A stretch of DNA of 64,000 nucleotides. Origin: Isoetes taiwanensis (lineage: Eukaryota; Streptophyta; Lycopodiopsida; Isoetales; Isoetaceae). The notes beneath the pieces were generated by a model. It was not told where the DNA came from and ran no database searches. It saw only the letters and a list, made by a program, of their open reading frames with translations. The stretch is from NCBI GenBank assembly GCA_021234155.1, contig JAJEKV010000296.1, positions 186,001 to 250,000 of the forward strand, written 5' to 3'. Below are positions 21,540 to 36,493 of this stretch, piece by piece; the first letter of the stretch is position 1, and every line of letters starts with the position of its first letter. The position numbers were made by a program, and so were the translations under genes.

Positions 21540-23245
21540 AAAACCTCACAAAACCATAAGTTTATTTGTTGAAAACCCTATATGTTGCTCATTAGACTTA
21601 TTAGATGTAATGTCATCTGCTTTGTTGAGTCACCTGCACTTGCACCTCCAGAGGAGGTTGGTTCAATTGTAGGTAGTATACCATTGAGCGGTCATTTAGG
21701 GGCCTTAGCTGGTGGTCTGGGTTGTTCGATGACGGAGCTGATCTCCCACCATCTCACTAGCTGACCCTTACCCCATTTGATTTGGGTCATATCTAGTATT
21801 CAGAGTTTGTCTTGATTTGGTACCGCTCTCGCAGCCCGCACCGTCCCCTCTGTTGAGTCGCCTGCACTTCACCTCCAGAGGTTTACATTGACCTTCAATC
21901 GTAGGTAGTGTATATATTTCGTCTGTCAATATTTATTGGAGTCATTTTATGTTCTTTGTTTAACATCTTTAGGTATGCAGACATGAAGCTGAATTGCAAC
22001 ATGCTGCTCTTTGGCCCCTTCCTTATGATGAAGATGATTTATTGCACAGATCAGCTTGGTGTATGGCTAGCAGAACCACGTTGGTGATATTGCAATCACT
22101 AGTCTAGCAGAACATGTCTCACGTTTCAAAAATGTTGTACTTCTCCTAGTTAGGTCTTTTGTCTGGATTTTTTTTTAAAAAAAGTAGTTGTATAAATTGG
22201 GAGGTCTTCAGGAAGTTTGTATTGGATGTCTCCATTTAAGAGTTATTGTGGTATAAAGTTTCGTTCTCATGCGATGGCATGCGAAAGTGGGATTTACATA
22301 TTATGGCCTTTTATAGTGTATGTAGTGGGACTTCTATTACGTGGCCGCGCGATGTGTCATTAGCTTGTGACCGTCTATATAATTTTGTGCAGAATTAAGT
22401 ACGGATAGTTGGCTTATTGTCCGGAGCATTTTCCAAGGCTGAAATGATAAATAGAATGAGAAGTAGATCATCAAATGGAAGAAACATGTCCATGTGATAT
22501 ACAGCATGTCTTAACAACTTCTCTCCTATTCTTTTGTATGCTTGCACATTAGCAAGCATGTAGGTACTCGAAAACCTAATCCCCCACAAGGAAATATCAA
22601 ATGCTTAGGTTAAACATGAGTTGCCTCCCAAAGTCTAGATTCAATATACCACACTTCTTTTTTTGTAATATAAGCTGCAGAGTCATCACAAAAAGTGTAT
22701 AAAATTGCTAGAATAGGCATCCATCCCAAGTGAATTGGAAAGATGAATGGTGAATAGTCGGATTGCATTTTGAAGAGAAGAATTATGGCGGCACGTAGAA
22801 AGATGAATGGTGAATAGTTGGTGCACATTTTGAAAAGAAGAATTATATTGGCATCGCTCAAAATCTAAGAAGAAATTGCAAGCTACCAATTTTACAATGG
22901 CATATCGAAGCTAGCACTTGCCTTCTGATTCCATTGCAACAGTTAGCAATTACCAAAAACATACTCTCCCCTTAATTCTTCTTGAAAGGCACGTCAAGCA
23001 TAATTTACTTTTTAGTGGACCACTTTTTGGTGTAAAAAAAATCCACATTTATTAGTTCGTTTGATGTATTTTTACATTGTGTTTGTGTTGTGTAAATGAC
23101 CTCTTAATATGCCATATAAAAGATATTCATGACAGACTTCGGAATGCCAAAGTCTTATAAATAGATGAACGACCATAGTCTTTTAGCAATAACTAATATC
23201 CTAAAATCTACACGGTTATATTTAGAGTATAAGCCAACATGATAG
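21540..23245. other. Interval without recognised gene
   Basis: Contains two near copies of CACCTGCACTTGCACCTCCA (about 21630 and 21850) and a 61-bp imperfect tandem pair at about 22737-22858 (core AAAGATGAATGGTGAATAGT). Open stretches here are short and unassigned. Confidence 0.5.
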
Positions 23246-23935
<690 letters not shown>

Positions 23936-24016
23936 TTCTTTGTTATTCTTTGTTTTGATGTTCTTTTCCTCCTCCTTTCTGAGGTGGTATCAATAAAGCT
24001 TGTGGAATATGACAAA

Positions 24017-24144
24017 AAGTATGATGTAAGCCCTTGTGGAATGACACGATGTGATGACATAAGCTCCTAACACAAGATGAAAGTATGATGCAAGCCCTTG
24101 TGGAATGACACGATGTGATGGCATAAGCTCCTAACACAAGATGA
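24017..24144. repeat. Tandem duplication, 64-bp unit x2
   Basis: Two units starting AAGTATGATG at 24017 and 24081, nearly identical. They lie just downstream of the block shared with 4916-6140. Confidence 0.9.
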
Positions 24145-24988
24145 GCAGTCTGAACAGTCCCTAATACATCATGGTAAATGGGGAGCTTGCTCATTTTCCT
24201 GCTGATCACCTGCAAGTGACTGCTTGAGCAAAATCATAGCCAAACCAGCGGCCTAGTTTCCATGATGTGCTTGAAGAATTCAGCCTCGAAGCATATTCAA
24301 GCCCCTATTGCAGGCCCGCAAGAAAACCAAATCGTGAAAATTGTGAAATCTGTTTCATTTTTGCTTTCAAACCATTGATTGGTGGAATATTCCAGTTATG
24401 CTCCCCTCTCTCAAGGAAGAACGGCACAGACCCACGCTCCAATCCCGCCGCTCCAATTGGCATAAAAATAAAGAGGAGGAATCGCATTGCAACTCCACAG
24501 CATTGTATTTGCAGACCATTGCAAAAAAAAACATCCAAAGAAATAAGACTATTACATCAAACAAGCTGCTCAAACTGTCTGACATATTTTTTTATACAAT
24601 ACTGCACCTAAATCATAGTCTTAAGCATTGCGAGAATAGGCTTCTTTTAATACAAAACAAATTGTAGAATGAAGTTGATATGGAGCAACTTTGGCGTGAT
24701 ATATGGAGCAACTTTTGTTTCTATTGTGATAAATATCAAGTAATTTTACATTGTGAAAGTTGTTACCTCATACCCTGATTGTTACATTCTGTGTTAAATT
24801 GTAATTTGCAATTGGAGATGCAGGTTTTAATTCTGATTTAACATCACAGAAATCCCACACTGGTCTTTTATTACGCAAATTTACAAACCTTTCTTATTAT
24901 AAAAAGTGCCACATATCAACTCTCAAAATTGGGAGCACTGTTATTGCTGGTACAAAAAAAGCAGAAACAAAAAACTCCAGAGTTGCTC

Positions 24989-26933
<1,945 letters not shown>

Positions 26934-28165
26934 TTTTTTTTAAATCTCAGAAGCAGTACTTGTTGAATCTAACACAATGCAAGAACCACGAAAGATGTTG
27001 CACAAGATCCGAGTGCAAACGTATGGAATATATGTTGTAATGAACTCCTTTCGCTTGGATGGTCGGACTGGGGAAGAAGGAAGAGTTTAAATAGCATGAC
27101 TGACGGCCGCCGACGGAAAAAGCAACGGCCGCCAGGTGCACTGGGGCTTTGCGGTAAATCACCGCAAATCTAAAATATGTGTTCCTCCTAGGAAATATCT
27201 TGGCAAAGGTGTCGTCAGATGACGTGGACATATGCATTGTTAAGACTCTTTTAAACGGGTGTCCTTTGAGGACAGCCTGCCGCCCCTATTTTTCAATCGA
27301 AAAAGCGAGACTTTTTTGAACTGGCCACGTGCACAAGTATTTTGGAAGCCTCGTCCCCCACGTCCAAGGTTAATCCGACAATATTTAAGGCCCACACTCC
27401 TTCGGTGTCAATTCGACGCCCCGACTTGTGGCCGCTTTTAATATGCCTTTCATATCACAAGGAAAAACGACACGCACATTTTCTTTGTCAACCAAACAAA
27501 AACATAGTTTTGGATCATCAGCAACTAGCCTAGCCTGCTTCTGGCATTTTTGTAGCATTTTCCTTGTCCTTGCATATCTAAAGATCCAAATTCCAATGGA
27601 TATCATCTTGGAACACTCTGCATATCTACACTTATATAATTGATTCTCACCAAGATTCGATTCCCAGATGCTTTAGATTCTTGGGCTGGGGAAAAATTAA
27701 GAAGGAAAAAATAATTGTGAGAAAATTTGGATGGATGCCACGTTATTGATCTTATCGGCTTCTAGAGGACTTCGCTCCGTCAAATGGTCTTCCTCAGGCT
27801 CTGCTTTCTCCAGTTTGTCTACTCCATTCCGGCGATCTCTCTGGCTATGGCCTCATTCTGGTGAGGTTTCTTTCTGGCATCGGGTCTTCCTGATGGTTCT
27901 TTGCTGCAAAACTAAAGGTTATGGGCGGTTTCTACGTGCAATGACTGTTTTTATGTCAAATGCATCTTATTTGCTATTTATCGGCTCCTAGCTGACCTCT
28001 GGTGTTGTCGCCATTCCTGCCTGTTTTAGAGAAGCAGCTCCGCCACACATTCAATGAAGCATGCAGATGTAAAAGCCCATAGTTCCTGCCACTTCGCCTG
28101 CTCTCAAATCAGGCTATTCTGAATATTCGTCATGTTTTGGTAAGCTCTTTAAACACTGTTGCAAA
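26934..28165. other. ADH copy 1 promoter region, then unassigned DNA
   Basis: Up to about 27240 the sequence is homologous to the upstream region of ADH copy 2 (47520-47826). Beyond that only short ORFs occur on both strands (for example plus 27731-27991), without recognisable domains. The interval ends at the TTAA that flanks the 8.6-kb element. Confidence 0.6.
27086..27093 (-). promoter_or_regulatory. TATA-like box of ADH-like copy 1
   Basis: TATTTAAA on the minus strand, about 155 bp before the ATG, in a promoter conserved with copy 2 (including GC-rich CGGCGGCCGTCAG just upstream and an ACGTCA-type element near 27220). The leader runs through AAGCGAAAGGAGTTCATTAC, also shared. Confidence 0.7.
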
Positions 28166-28167
28166 TT

Positions 28168-28195
28168 AAACGGGAGTGTTGCAGCACTCCCGTTT
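28168..28195. repeat. Terminal hairpin at left end of the 8.6-kb element
   Basis: AAACGGGAGTG and CACTCCCGTTT are exact complements separated by six bases that are themselves nearly self-complementary, so 28 bp form a palindrome with a single mismatched position. Confidence 0.9.
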
Positions 28196-28399
28196 CAAAG
28201 ATTCCTTTAGAAAAAACACGTCACTTCAAAAATTGGGCTTTTTTAAGAGAGGTTTAAAGTTTTAGGAGTATCAATTTTTTTTTTTCCCTATTTTTGGGGT
28301 ATTCTTTGGACACGACTTTGGTTTTTTGGAGTTAAGCACGTGAAAATAGCAGAATTGAGACATGAGTACGTAATTTTATAGAGGTGGATGTACAAAAAA

Positions 28400-31300
28400 C
28401 ACAAATTTAGTAAACATAATAATAATACTTTCATTACTGTTTTTGTGTTATATCAATAATGGCCAATAATGGCAATAAATAATAGATGTCAATCAGTAGC
28501 CACAACATATATCCGTTAGAGATCTAAATTAAAATCTTCTTCATTCTTCTTTGCCGCTTAATTTGATCCGGGCCTCTATCGTTTCACCTTCTCCGGGTGA
28601 CTTAGGCTTTTCGTGGTTGGTGGTTGCTTCCGGGTATTGTAGCTTGAACAACTTCTTTCACCGCGAAATGTAGCTTCGCTTTTCCAAAGAGCTTGTACTT
28701 AGCAAAATCGACTAGACTTTGCCCCCAACTCTTGATTCTCGGCCCGTAGAGTTGGTAAGGCGTAAAGTCTCATCTTGTTGAACTGCATGTACCTTTGTCA
28801 ATGTCAAATATTTACACAATTTCAAGTCTTCTTAAGTGCACAAGGCCAGTTGTACCAGAGTTTTAAAAAATGCCGAAAGCACCCAATCTCCCGGACGGAG
28901 AACATGTCCGTAAGATGGTTAATCGCCTTCGCGGGTTTCAAGTAGTGATTCACTATTCTTCCTTTTGTGCACTAGGGTCCCGTAGCCTTCAGAATACGTA
29001 CCGAAACCCAACACGCTTGAAAAGTTCTCGCATGTCCCAGGTTGAAGTGTTCCATTGCACGCTTCCCATCTAAACTCCAATAAGCCACATGGAGATATCT
29101 CGACCTTACTCAAGAAAATATGGCCTCCACCATGGTAATTAATATTTGTTTTATACCTAAGGAACAAAAAAATAAAAAAGGATTTAAGTAATACCAAAAG
29201 AAACGTGATTCCTAATAGAAACTCCTAACAAGAATTTAAAAAATGCTGTACCTCAGAGCTACAAAAAAAAAAAGAAGGTAATGAAAACGTAGGACTTTGT
29301 GTATTCCGTAAATAAGTGCTTACCAAACCGATTTTCATAACCAAATTGGCGCAGCGTAACCAAAATGATTCTTAAAGTGGCTTCCACAAGGCCTGGATTG
29401 CATGCTTGAGTGAAATACAACCAACCTCCAATGTTTTGCCGCGGTAATTTGTTTTTATACCGCCGACGAAAAGCATTAAACTCGTGAGTTTTTAAATGGT
29501 CGGTCGTCAGAAGGCCGCTTTTCAAATTTTTAAACACATATGGAAGGTCGTACTATTACCAAGGTAAAATCTTGAGGCTTTTATTGATTCGCTAATTTGG
29601 TGCAATCACCGCGGTACTATACGTAATGTGTTATTTTGATCGCATTGTAAACCGCTCAGAATTGAGGGCTCAAAAGATTCAAAACACGCCTCTCCGTCGC
29701 CCTCTCTTCTTCTCGCTACCGTCCCCGACCAGATGCATGAAGTTCTCCTAAGGTCCTTGTTTTTTTTTGCTCTTAAAAAACGCCTTTAGTAACAAGAAGA
29801 ACAACAATATAAAAACAATTCAACATACCCAAAATTCTTCAAAATTTGGCGATATTGATAATCCTTTCGGCCCCGAGGTTGCTATAGGTAGAGCTCTTTG
29901 CACCTTTCCCAAATGGCCGACATTTAACCGCCCATTAAGCAAGTTTGATACGTGATGACATTTTTCTCGGCCGTAATATAACTCGAAAGCTAGAAGGAAG
30001 AAAAACTAAAAAGGAAAGCAACAAGAAAGAATCATTTAAAGACTATAAGATAAAGTGTATTCCGTATCACACTCTCGCCCTCATTAATCGTAAGGCAAAG
30101 TGTATTCGAATACACTTTGCCTCTGCTTGAGGGCCAACCAGAGTTTTTTTGAATACACCGCGGTTCTTATTTGAGGGGTTGGGGTGGTATTCGAATACAC
30201 TTTGTCTCCCCGCGCTAGTGAGCTAAAGTGTATTCCGAATACACTTTGTCTTTCGGGTGAGCCACAAAGGTAATCTGAAAACACTTCTTCCTAACAAAAC
30301 AAAAAATCCAAAGTGGCATTCTTATCATGAGCTCCTCGACATTTCTTCTAGTGTAAATTCCTTTCAACAACCTGCGTAAGCCTTTCTAGTATATCCATAT
30401 CCGTGGAAGCCTCGTGATTTCTCGCCGCATGCTTATTGTCATTTCATTTTTGGGGACGCCGGATCCTTTTTTCTTTTCTCAGACCTTTCCTTTGCTTTTC
30501 AAATCACCACGCCAACATGGTGAAGATTTCGTTTTGGAGGTCCCAAATCCGCACGTAAAAAAAATTTATGTCGGGAGGGTTGAAGGTGTATTCCAGAATA
30601 CAAGAAACTTACTGGCTGCCTCCAAGGCTAGCTAGAAACGCAGCTTGTCATGTGGTATTAGTGACCGCCGCTTGTTAGCCTTCGGCCGATTTAAGGCAAA
30701 GACTCCACAAAGACACGCCCTTCCGCTTGGTTTCTTTAAATCATCTCCATATTTTCTTTAAATATAACATATTCCCTCGCATGAACCCGATTTTGTCCAC
30801 TAAACTCATTTTAAGCTTGTATTTGTTGTCAAAGATTGTGCGTGTTGGCAACGATTTTGGCTTCTTCGTCAGCCGAGTAGCAAAGTACGTAGAGATATCT
30901 TGGATTGTTTTTCTCCTTGTACAACCGCCTCCTTGCTTTGAAACCGCGGGTTTCCCCAAGGACATAGTGCATGTAGGTGTTCCTTTTTTCTCTGCCATAG
31001 TCCTTGGGGTCCATGCATCGATCTGCCAACAAGAACAACAATTGGAGCAACATGGGCATTGGGATTGCTCTTATTCGTATCCTTCGATTTCTTAAAGTGG
31101 TCGGCAAGATAGATTTTGGTAACCCAAGGGGGCGCCACCATCTTTCATTCTTCGGTGGCAACCTCATGGAAGTTCTTGGGCAAGTATATTACACCTTGCA
31201 CATACTTGTTCCGATTAATTACTTCCATCCTCTCTCGAGGTCTTGTCCACCTTTTTCTTTAATGGCCACCCCGGTGCCTTGCCCTTTTCCTTCTTCGCTT

Positions 31301-32200
31301 TCTGCTGTTCCTCGGGATTTCTGCGAACTTCTAGCTGATGTACCTTCCGCTTCTTTTGGTTCCTTAGCTGCCATGGTGGCTCTTGGCCCCGCTAAGTTTC
31401 TTTAAGGCACCGGGGAACTTCCTCGTTTCAGTTCTTGGGACCCTCCATCCGATGACCTCCCCCGGCACTGGGGAGAAGGTGATGATCCCCGATCTACCTC
31501 CATCGATTGCTCCTGACCGGGCAGAAAGTATAAACAGGGCCTAGAACAAACCTCGTCTAATTAGTGAACACAAAGCCGCTTTGGTCCCAGAGTGTGAAAG
31601 AATTTGCACAAAGATTCGTGGCTGCAATAATCGACAATTAAGAATGCGATGTCTACAACAATGAACCCTTGGGAAGTCTTGAAGGAGAGCCTCCCCACCT
31701 GACCTCCTTGTCCGGCAACCTCTCGAGACCTCTTTATTGTCCCAGGTTAACTAACCCCTGCCTGCGGTACCTTTGTTCCCCTGTGACTTTTTACAGACAT
31801 ACGTAAACGCCGGTGTCTTTGTATTTTCCGGCCCGCACCCCTAGTTACGAACCACTGCGTTTGAAAGTTTTCCTATATTGCAGGCTCGTCCGTGTCAGCG
31901 ATGTGCTTCTGAGCCTAAGCTTCAGAGATTTCTTTGGTGCTTTTTTGCTTCCTTCCTCCCTGCCACTGAAACGTATAAAACAACAATGTTAAGACAGAAA
32001 ATGGGACGGAAGCTGTATTCCAGAATAAGATTTACTAATCTTGTGCCCTAAAGGCCAGCAAAAAACAGGAAAACAAGCAAAAATATTGTCGCTCCAACTC
32101 AATTTTTTATGCCTTAATTGGACTAAAAAGTGGTATATTTAACTTAAAAAGTGGTTTGTTTCCGCTAAGAAGTGGTGTGTTTAAGTGCAAAAAAACAAGT
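28400..32200. other. Interior of the 8.6-kb element, unassigned ORFs
   Basis: Minus-strand open stretches at 28919-29197 (CNGTLQPGTCENFSSVLGFG) and 29259-29537 (RQNIGGWLYFTQACNPGLVE) have real-protein character and might be exons of one minus-strand gene. ORFs at 30727-31405 on the plus strand and opposite ones at 30741-31167 overlap each other, so at most one set is real. I recognise no family. Base composition is richer in CCG and CGG than the flanks. Confidence 0.3.
30093..30247. repeat. Three AAAGTGTATTC palindromes
   Basis: A 30-bp perfect palindrome at 30093-30122 (left arm AGGCAAAGTGTATTC), a shorter one centred at 30187-30198 (GTATTCGAATAC, continued on one side only), and AAAGTGTATTC-C-GAATACACTTT at 30225-30247. 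A partial copy precedes them at about 30054. Confidence 0.95.
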
Positions 32201-32219
32201 GTTTTCAAGAAGACAAGGA

Positions 32220-32328
32220 AAAGTGTATTCTGGAATACACTTTGCCCACTGGCGAAGTGCAAAGTGTATTCCGGAATACACTTTGCACTTCGCCAGAAGC
32301 CCAAAGTGTATTCTGGAATACACTTTGG
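32220..32328. repeat. Palindrome triplet including a 48-bp perfect palindrome
   Basis: Three palindromes sit side by side: 32220-32243 (11-bp arms around TG), 32249-32296 (perfect over 48 bp, left arm starting CTGGCGAAGTGC and centre CCGG) and 32301-32328 (13-bp arms around TG). All share the AAAGTGTATTC/GAATACACTTT core found at 30.1 kb, and together they cover nearly the whole 109 bp. Confidence 0.97.
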
Positions 32329-32536
32329 CCTACAAAAGCAAATCAAGAAACACACCTAAAGACGCATCTATGTATTTTACATGCTTACATGTCCATTGTT
32401 TTTGCTATGTAAATCTAATACAGCAAATCAATATAGATCGAAGGCTTCGGGCTGGCGACTAAATCTCTCGAAGGAATACTAAACCGAGGCGCTCAATTTT
32501 CCTTTTTAAAGGTAGGCCACCGTCGGTTGTGTTTTT

Positions 32537-33122
32537 CTATATGATGCGGAATACGCCTTCTCCAAACACTTTCTGGACAAGTGTATTACGAATAGCATCG
32601 TCGTTGCACATACACACTTCTGAATGTCGTGCATGAAACAAAATACTATTTCGAATAGCATTTGTATTCTCGAATATCATTAGTCCAATCGACTTGTGAG
32701 TTAGTAACAAGTCCACAATTTTTGCAGCTTGTTTAACATGGTTAACCGCCGGAACAAACTTCCACCACCATTTGTTTTTGCCCAAGTACCTCTTACTGGA
32801 TGGAACACAAGACGGAGATGCTTCTTCGACACCTACCTCGACAAGGTCTTTGTTGCTTCTTGAAGACACTCCGAAGTCCAAATTAACTAGTAGACCGCCA
32901 CCACCTTTCCAACCCTCTCCAAGTCCAAGAGGAAACCGGGGCCGCCACCCTCCTTTCAAAGCCTCACCTACTGCACGTAGCAATCTCCCACCACCATTTG
33001 TACCATCCCTCGACACTACAATGGCTCGACCTCGAGAAAATTTTTTTTTAAAACAGGACTACCTCATTGCTTTGTTGTTTCTCCATCTTCACTCACACAT
33101 ACCAGAATATAGCATGTTTTGA
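32537..33122 (+). other. Pro/Ser-rich ORF region in the 8.6-kb element
   Basis: The plus-strand ORF 32772-33122 encodes a Pro/Ser/Arg-rich low-complexity stretch (RPPPPFQPSPSPRGNRGRHP). An opposing minus-strand ORF (32537-33016) is Gly-rich and mirrors it. The plus reading has the same direction as the transposase-like relic downstream and could be a disordered N-terminal part of that protein, separated from it by the nested foldback at 33.25 kb. This is a weak inference. Confidence 0.3.
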
Positions 33123-33251
33123 AGACTCGCGAGATTCACCATAGCTTCTCCCACCATGATCTCACACTACAAATGAAGGCGACCTTGCAGCATCTACTCC
33201 TCTTCACACAACCGTGGTGATACATGGGTTTGCGAGACTTCACCGCTATAA

Positions 33252-33861
33252 GGATAGGTTCAATCTGTTGCACGCTTTATACGGAATACGTATGAATTGT
33301 AAGGATACTGGCACAAATTTCCGATAAAATAAAAATACGAGAAAAACAATTAGGCGTCGGAAGATTTCGGCGTGACGCGAAAACAACTATATCGCGTCAC
33401 GCTGGAAAATACCCGCGTCACGCTAAACCTTCAGAACAGCAATCACAGAAACTGGGGTTTTTTCACAGACGCGAAAACAACGCGCCGCGACTTTTTCGGC
33501 AGACGCAGCATTTAGTTGTTTCGGCAGACGCCAAAAATCTTCCGACGCCTTTAATTGTTTTTGGCCGTATTTTAAAATTATTTTTTCGAACATCGTGCTA
33601 CAGACGAAATGACTGGATAGCGACGTGAAAAATTTTTCGACGCTTATCACGGCTTTTTCGGCACGCCGGGTCGCCCGGTCCTTTTATTCTTTTATTTTGG
33701 CGGATAAAGCTTTTCGTAGACGCCATTTGAAAGGTTTCAGCGTCAGACGAAGATTTTTTTCCCACGGGCGGTATTTATCACGCTAAATACGTATTTTATT
33801 AAAAAATACGTATTTTTAACTTTATCGCCGAAATTTTAATTTTATGCGATAGAACCTATCC
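33252..33861. mobile_element. Nested foldback/MITE-like element
   Basis: GGATAGGTTC at 33252-33261 is answered by GAACCTATCC at 33852-33861, and GCTATA lies just outside on both sides as a possible target duplication. Inside, a long inverted pair is seen: AAAAACAATTA-GGCGTCGGAAGATTT near 33340-33368 against its complement near 33530-33560, continuing outward with AAATACG. A second hairpin, GCGTGACGCGA/TCGCGTCACGC, occupies 33370-33402. No ORF of note. The sequence near 43070 also contains GAACCTATCCCC beside GCG-rich hairpins, suggesting a relative there. Confidence 0.6.
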
Positions 33862-34145
33862 CCTCGGCTATAAGAGACATGTTTGAACTAACTCCCTTAT
33901 GAAGAAGCTACAACAACTTTACGGGCACATCATATGGTGGCCCATCTCCTTCATTCAACATTGTATCTCCGCCTTTATGGTATGTCTTCTTCGGGTTTGT
34001 TCTCCTCTACAAGCACACCACTAAGGGTAGAGGAGGTCACCCCAGTAGAACTCTCTTAAGATGAAGACACCAACTAAATGCAACGAGATTACACATCTCT
34101 AGCCAGCCCACCAAGAAATTCAAAGGTGGATTATGGTTTGAGAGC

Positions 34146-36493
34146 ATGCTCCTCCAGAAGAAGAAGAAACCTTATGGACGAAAGCATAAAATGAGAAGAC
34201 TTTTAAGAAGTAAATGCTGCTCATTGGGTTACATCAACAAATTTAACATGTCTAAATTACGAGCAATTAGAGACAACTACATGTTCAATGACATTGTCAC
34301 TGTAATGCCTACTTGGCCTATCATGTAAGACTGCATCAAAAACACCTTCTTGCACCACATTAACCGCCAAGAAGTTTGCCGAAATGCTTTATGGTTGTCC
34401 AATCGCTTAGGTCCACCGAATCGTCTAGAATACACAAAAGACTGACAAAAATCCAAAGAATTGATGATCATTGTGGACCAAGAAGAGTTGTAACCATGCA
34501 TGCCTTTGCGGGCCGCGGTCATGGATGGAAAATATTTTAGAGAAATGTGAGAAGTCCTTCCAACAAAGAACATGTATCATTTAACCGATAACATCACCAA
34601 AAAAGATGTTTTCATGAGTACAAAGAGACTTGCACTCAAACAAAGACATCTCTTTACTCACACTTCACCAGATGTGGAAAAGTGAATTCTGGTTTGGTGA
34701 AAATTCCTGTGTGAGACATAGAATGTCCATTTTGCTCAAGGTGCGTAATTAAAGAGTCAACCAGAAACCGCAAAGACAGAGGTCGAAAAAGAAGTAAGCT
34801 CAAGTTCTCCGCCTCTCCCTTTGTTTTAAAGAAAATGCTTTTGTCCCGATTTCTTTCTACAGATATATTGTGCAAATGTAACCTTTGCATTACATCGTGA
34901 ACAACAAGCAGCAGAGAAAAGAAAGCTTGCCAAACATAGAAAAAGCTCTTGAACGCCCAACGCAATATATGTCGTTCGTTGTGATTGATGGAATGGACCA
35001 AAAAAAACTACTCTACCGATTTTTGAACATTCCTAAAGATGTGCGAGAGGAATGTTTTGTTAAGGTCCATCTTGTAGGAGCTATGGTCTTCAAAGGAAGT
35101 CTAAAGTGCAAAGTATTTTTAACATATCCAAACTTGTATGGTGACCGAACCTCACAATTACAATTTTAACAAGGTCCCTCGCGGCGAAAGCAAGAGCAAT
35201 TACCACCGATGCTTTTACCCTGCGCAACTTGACAATACTACAAGGGGAGAACAAGAATCAAACACTCCAGCATCGCGCCATGTTAGTGGAGCTAGGGATC
35301 TTTAGAAAAGTGACTACTTTAGTTCGAATTATTGAAGATTCTTACACTCCCACTCCAGTGATCGATCTTCTTAAAGAGACTGCTGATTTCAGAGAGTTTA
35401 TTTTCTCTCAACGTCGCACGCAGAGAACAAGCCGCGGAACAAGTTGAATGATCTCACCTTTCAACATCACATCAAGTTCTACTTGAAGGATGGCCAAAGC
35501 TTCTTACAGGGGAAGAAGTATACCACAACTAAGGACTTGAGTCCACCAGAGGAATTACGCTTCCTTAAATATATTCTAGACACTTCCTTCATAGAATGTG
35601 CTGAGCAACTTCCTCTCAAAAATCCTAAGGAGTCCAAGTAGAAGAAAAGTACCCAAGGTGTCATCCTTAAAAGCCATTGAAAATGGAATTTCCTCAGTTT
35701 TAAGTACTTCTTAGAAGAAGATGGGATGTGGTGGAGTAATTTCTTTCTAACGTAAAATTGTTGTGCAAAAATACAGCTCTAAGACAGCTTGCAAGAACCA
35801 TTTCAATGGCCTAACACCTTCCATCAACCCCAAAGACCAAGCAGGTCCAAGCAATGCTACATTAGCACCGCAAAGAGAAGAAGACCAGGATCGAGTCATG
35901 TACCCGGACCAAGACGCAGGAATGAGCCTCAAGGTAATATCACGTAAATTACCAAGGGTATGCTAATTGCTCTTCCAACCGAGGAGGATGACAAAGGTCG
36001 ATCTTTCCGATAGTAAAAGTGCTTGACACGCGCCAAGGAGGAAGGCTTAGTCACTAAACTCAAGATTCATTGGCTTTGCAACACGTAAAAATGCTTTTGA
36101 AGGTAGATATGAGTTAGAAAGGAGAAGCCAAGGAAAAGGGAGAAAGTCCAAGAAGGTGGGTTGTAGGATGAGCTGAACCTTTAATGACGAACTATATTGT
36201 GCTATGATTTTAAATTGAAATCGACAATCGCTTCACGCCAGAGGGCTATCAATTTGCTTAAAAAGCTTGTAATTACTTAAGAAGAGGATGAAGAAGGTGG
36301 TGGCAATGCTTCACCATCTGTTGATAGTGATGAGGAAGATAACTCAAGCACTTCCTCTAGTGATGTTGAAAGAAGTGAAGGTGATGAGGATGGCATAAAT
36401 GAACATGATGACGCCCCGGATCCCTTTCTCATCACTCCTCACACTTTTGTACATAACCGTGTCTTAGAAAAGATCGTGGAATTTTGCATGTGA
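34146..36493 (+). pseudogene. Broken transposase-like protein with IDGMDQ motif
   Basis: Pieces in several plus-strand frames line up in order: CCSLGYINKFNMSKLRAIRD (about 34220), RQEVCRNALWLSNRLGPPNR (about 34365), a Cys pair region (about 34720), SFVVIDGMDQKKLLYRF followed by VKVHLVGAMVF (35000-35090), MLVELGIFRKVT (about 35290), and an acidic Ser-rich tail that ends VHNRVLEKIVEFCM at 36493. Uncharacterised repeat-encoded proteins with an (I)DGMDQ strand occur in high copy in several eukaryotes; from memory they share this order, but I cannot check it here. The acidic residues in that strand could belong to an RNase H-like transposase fold, which is inference. Many stops and frameshifts make it non-functional. 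Confidence 0.5.

Noticed and set aside
32107..32462. Several overlapping ORFs with repeated CIPEYTL-type peptides
   Set aside because: Produced by reading the AAAGTGTATTC palindromes in different frames on both strands.
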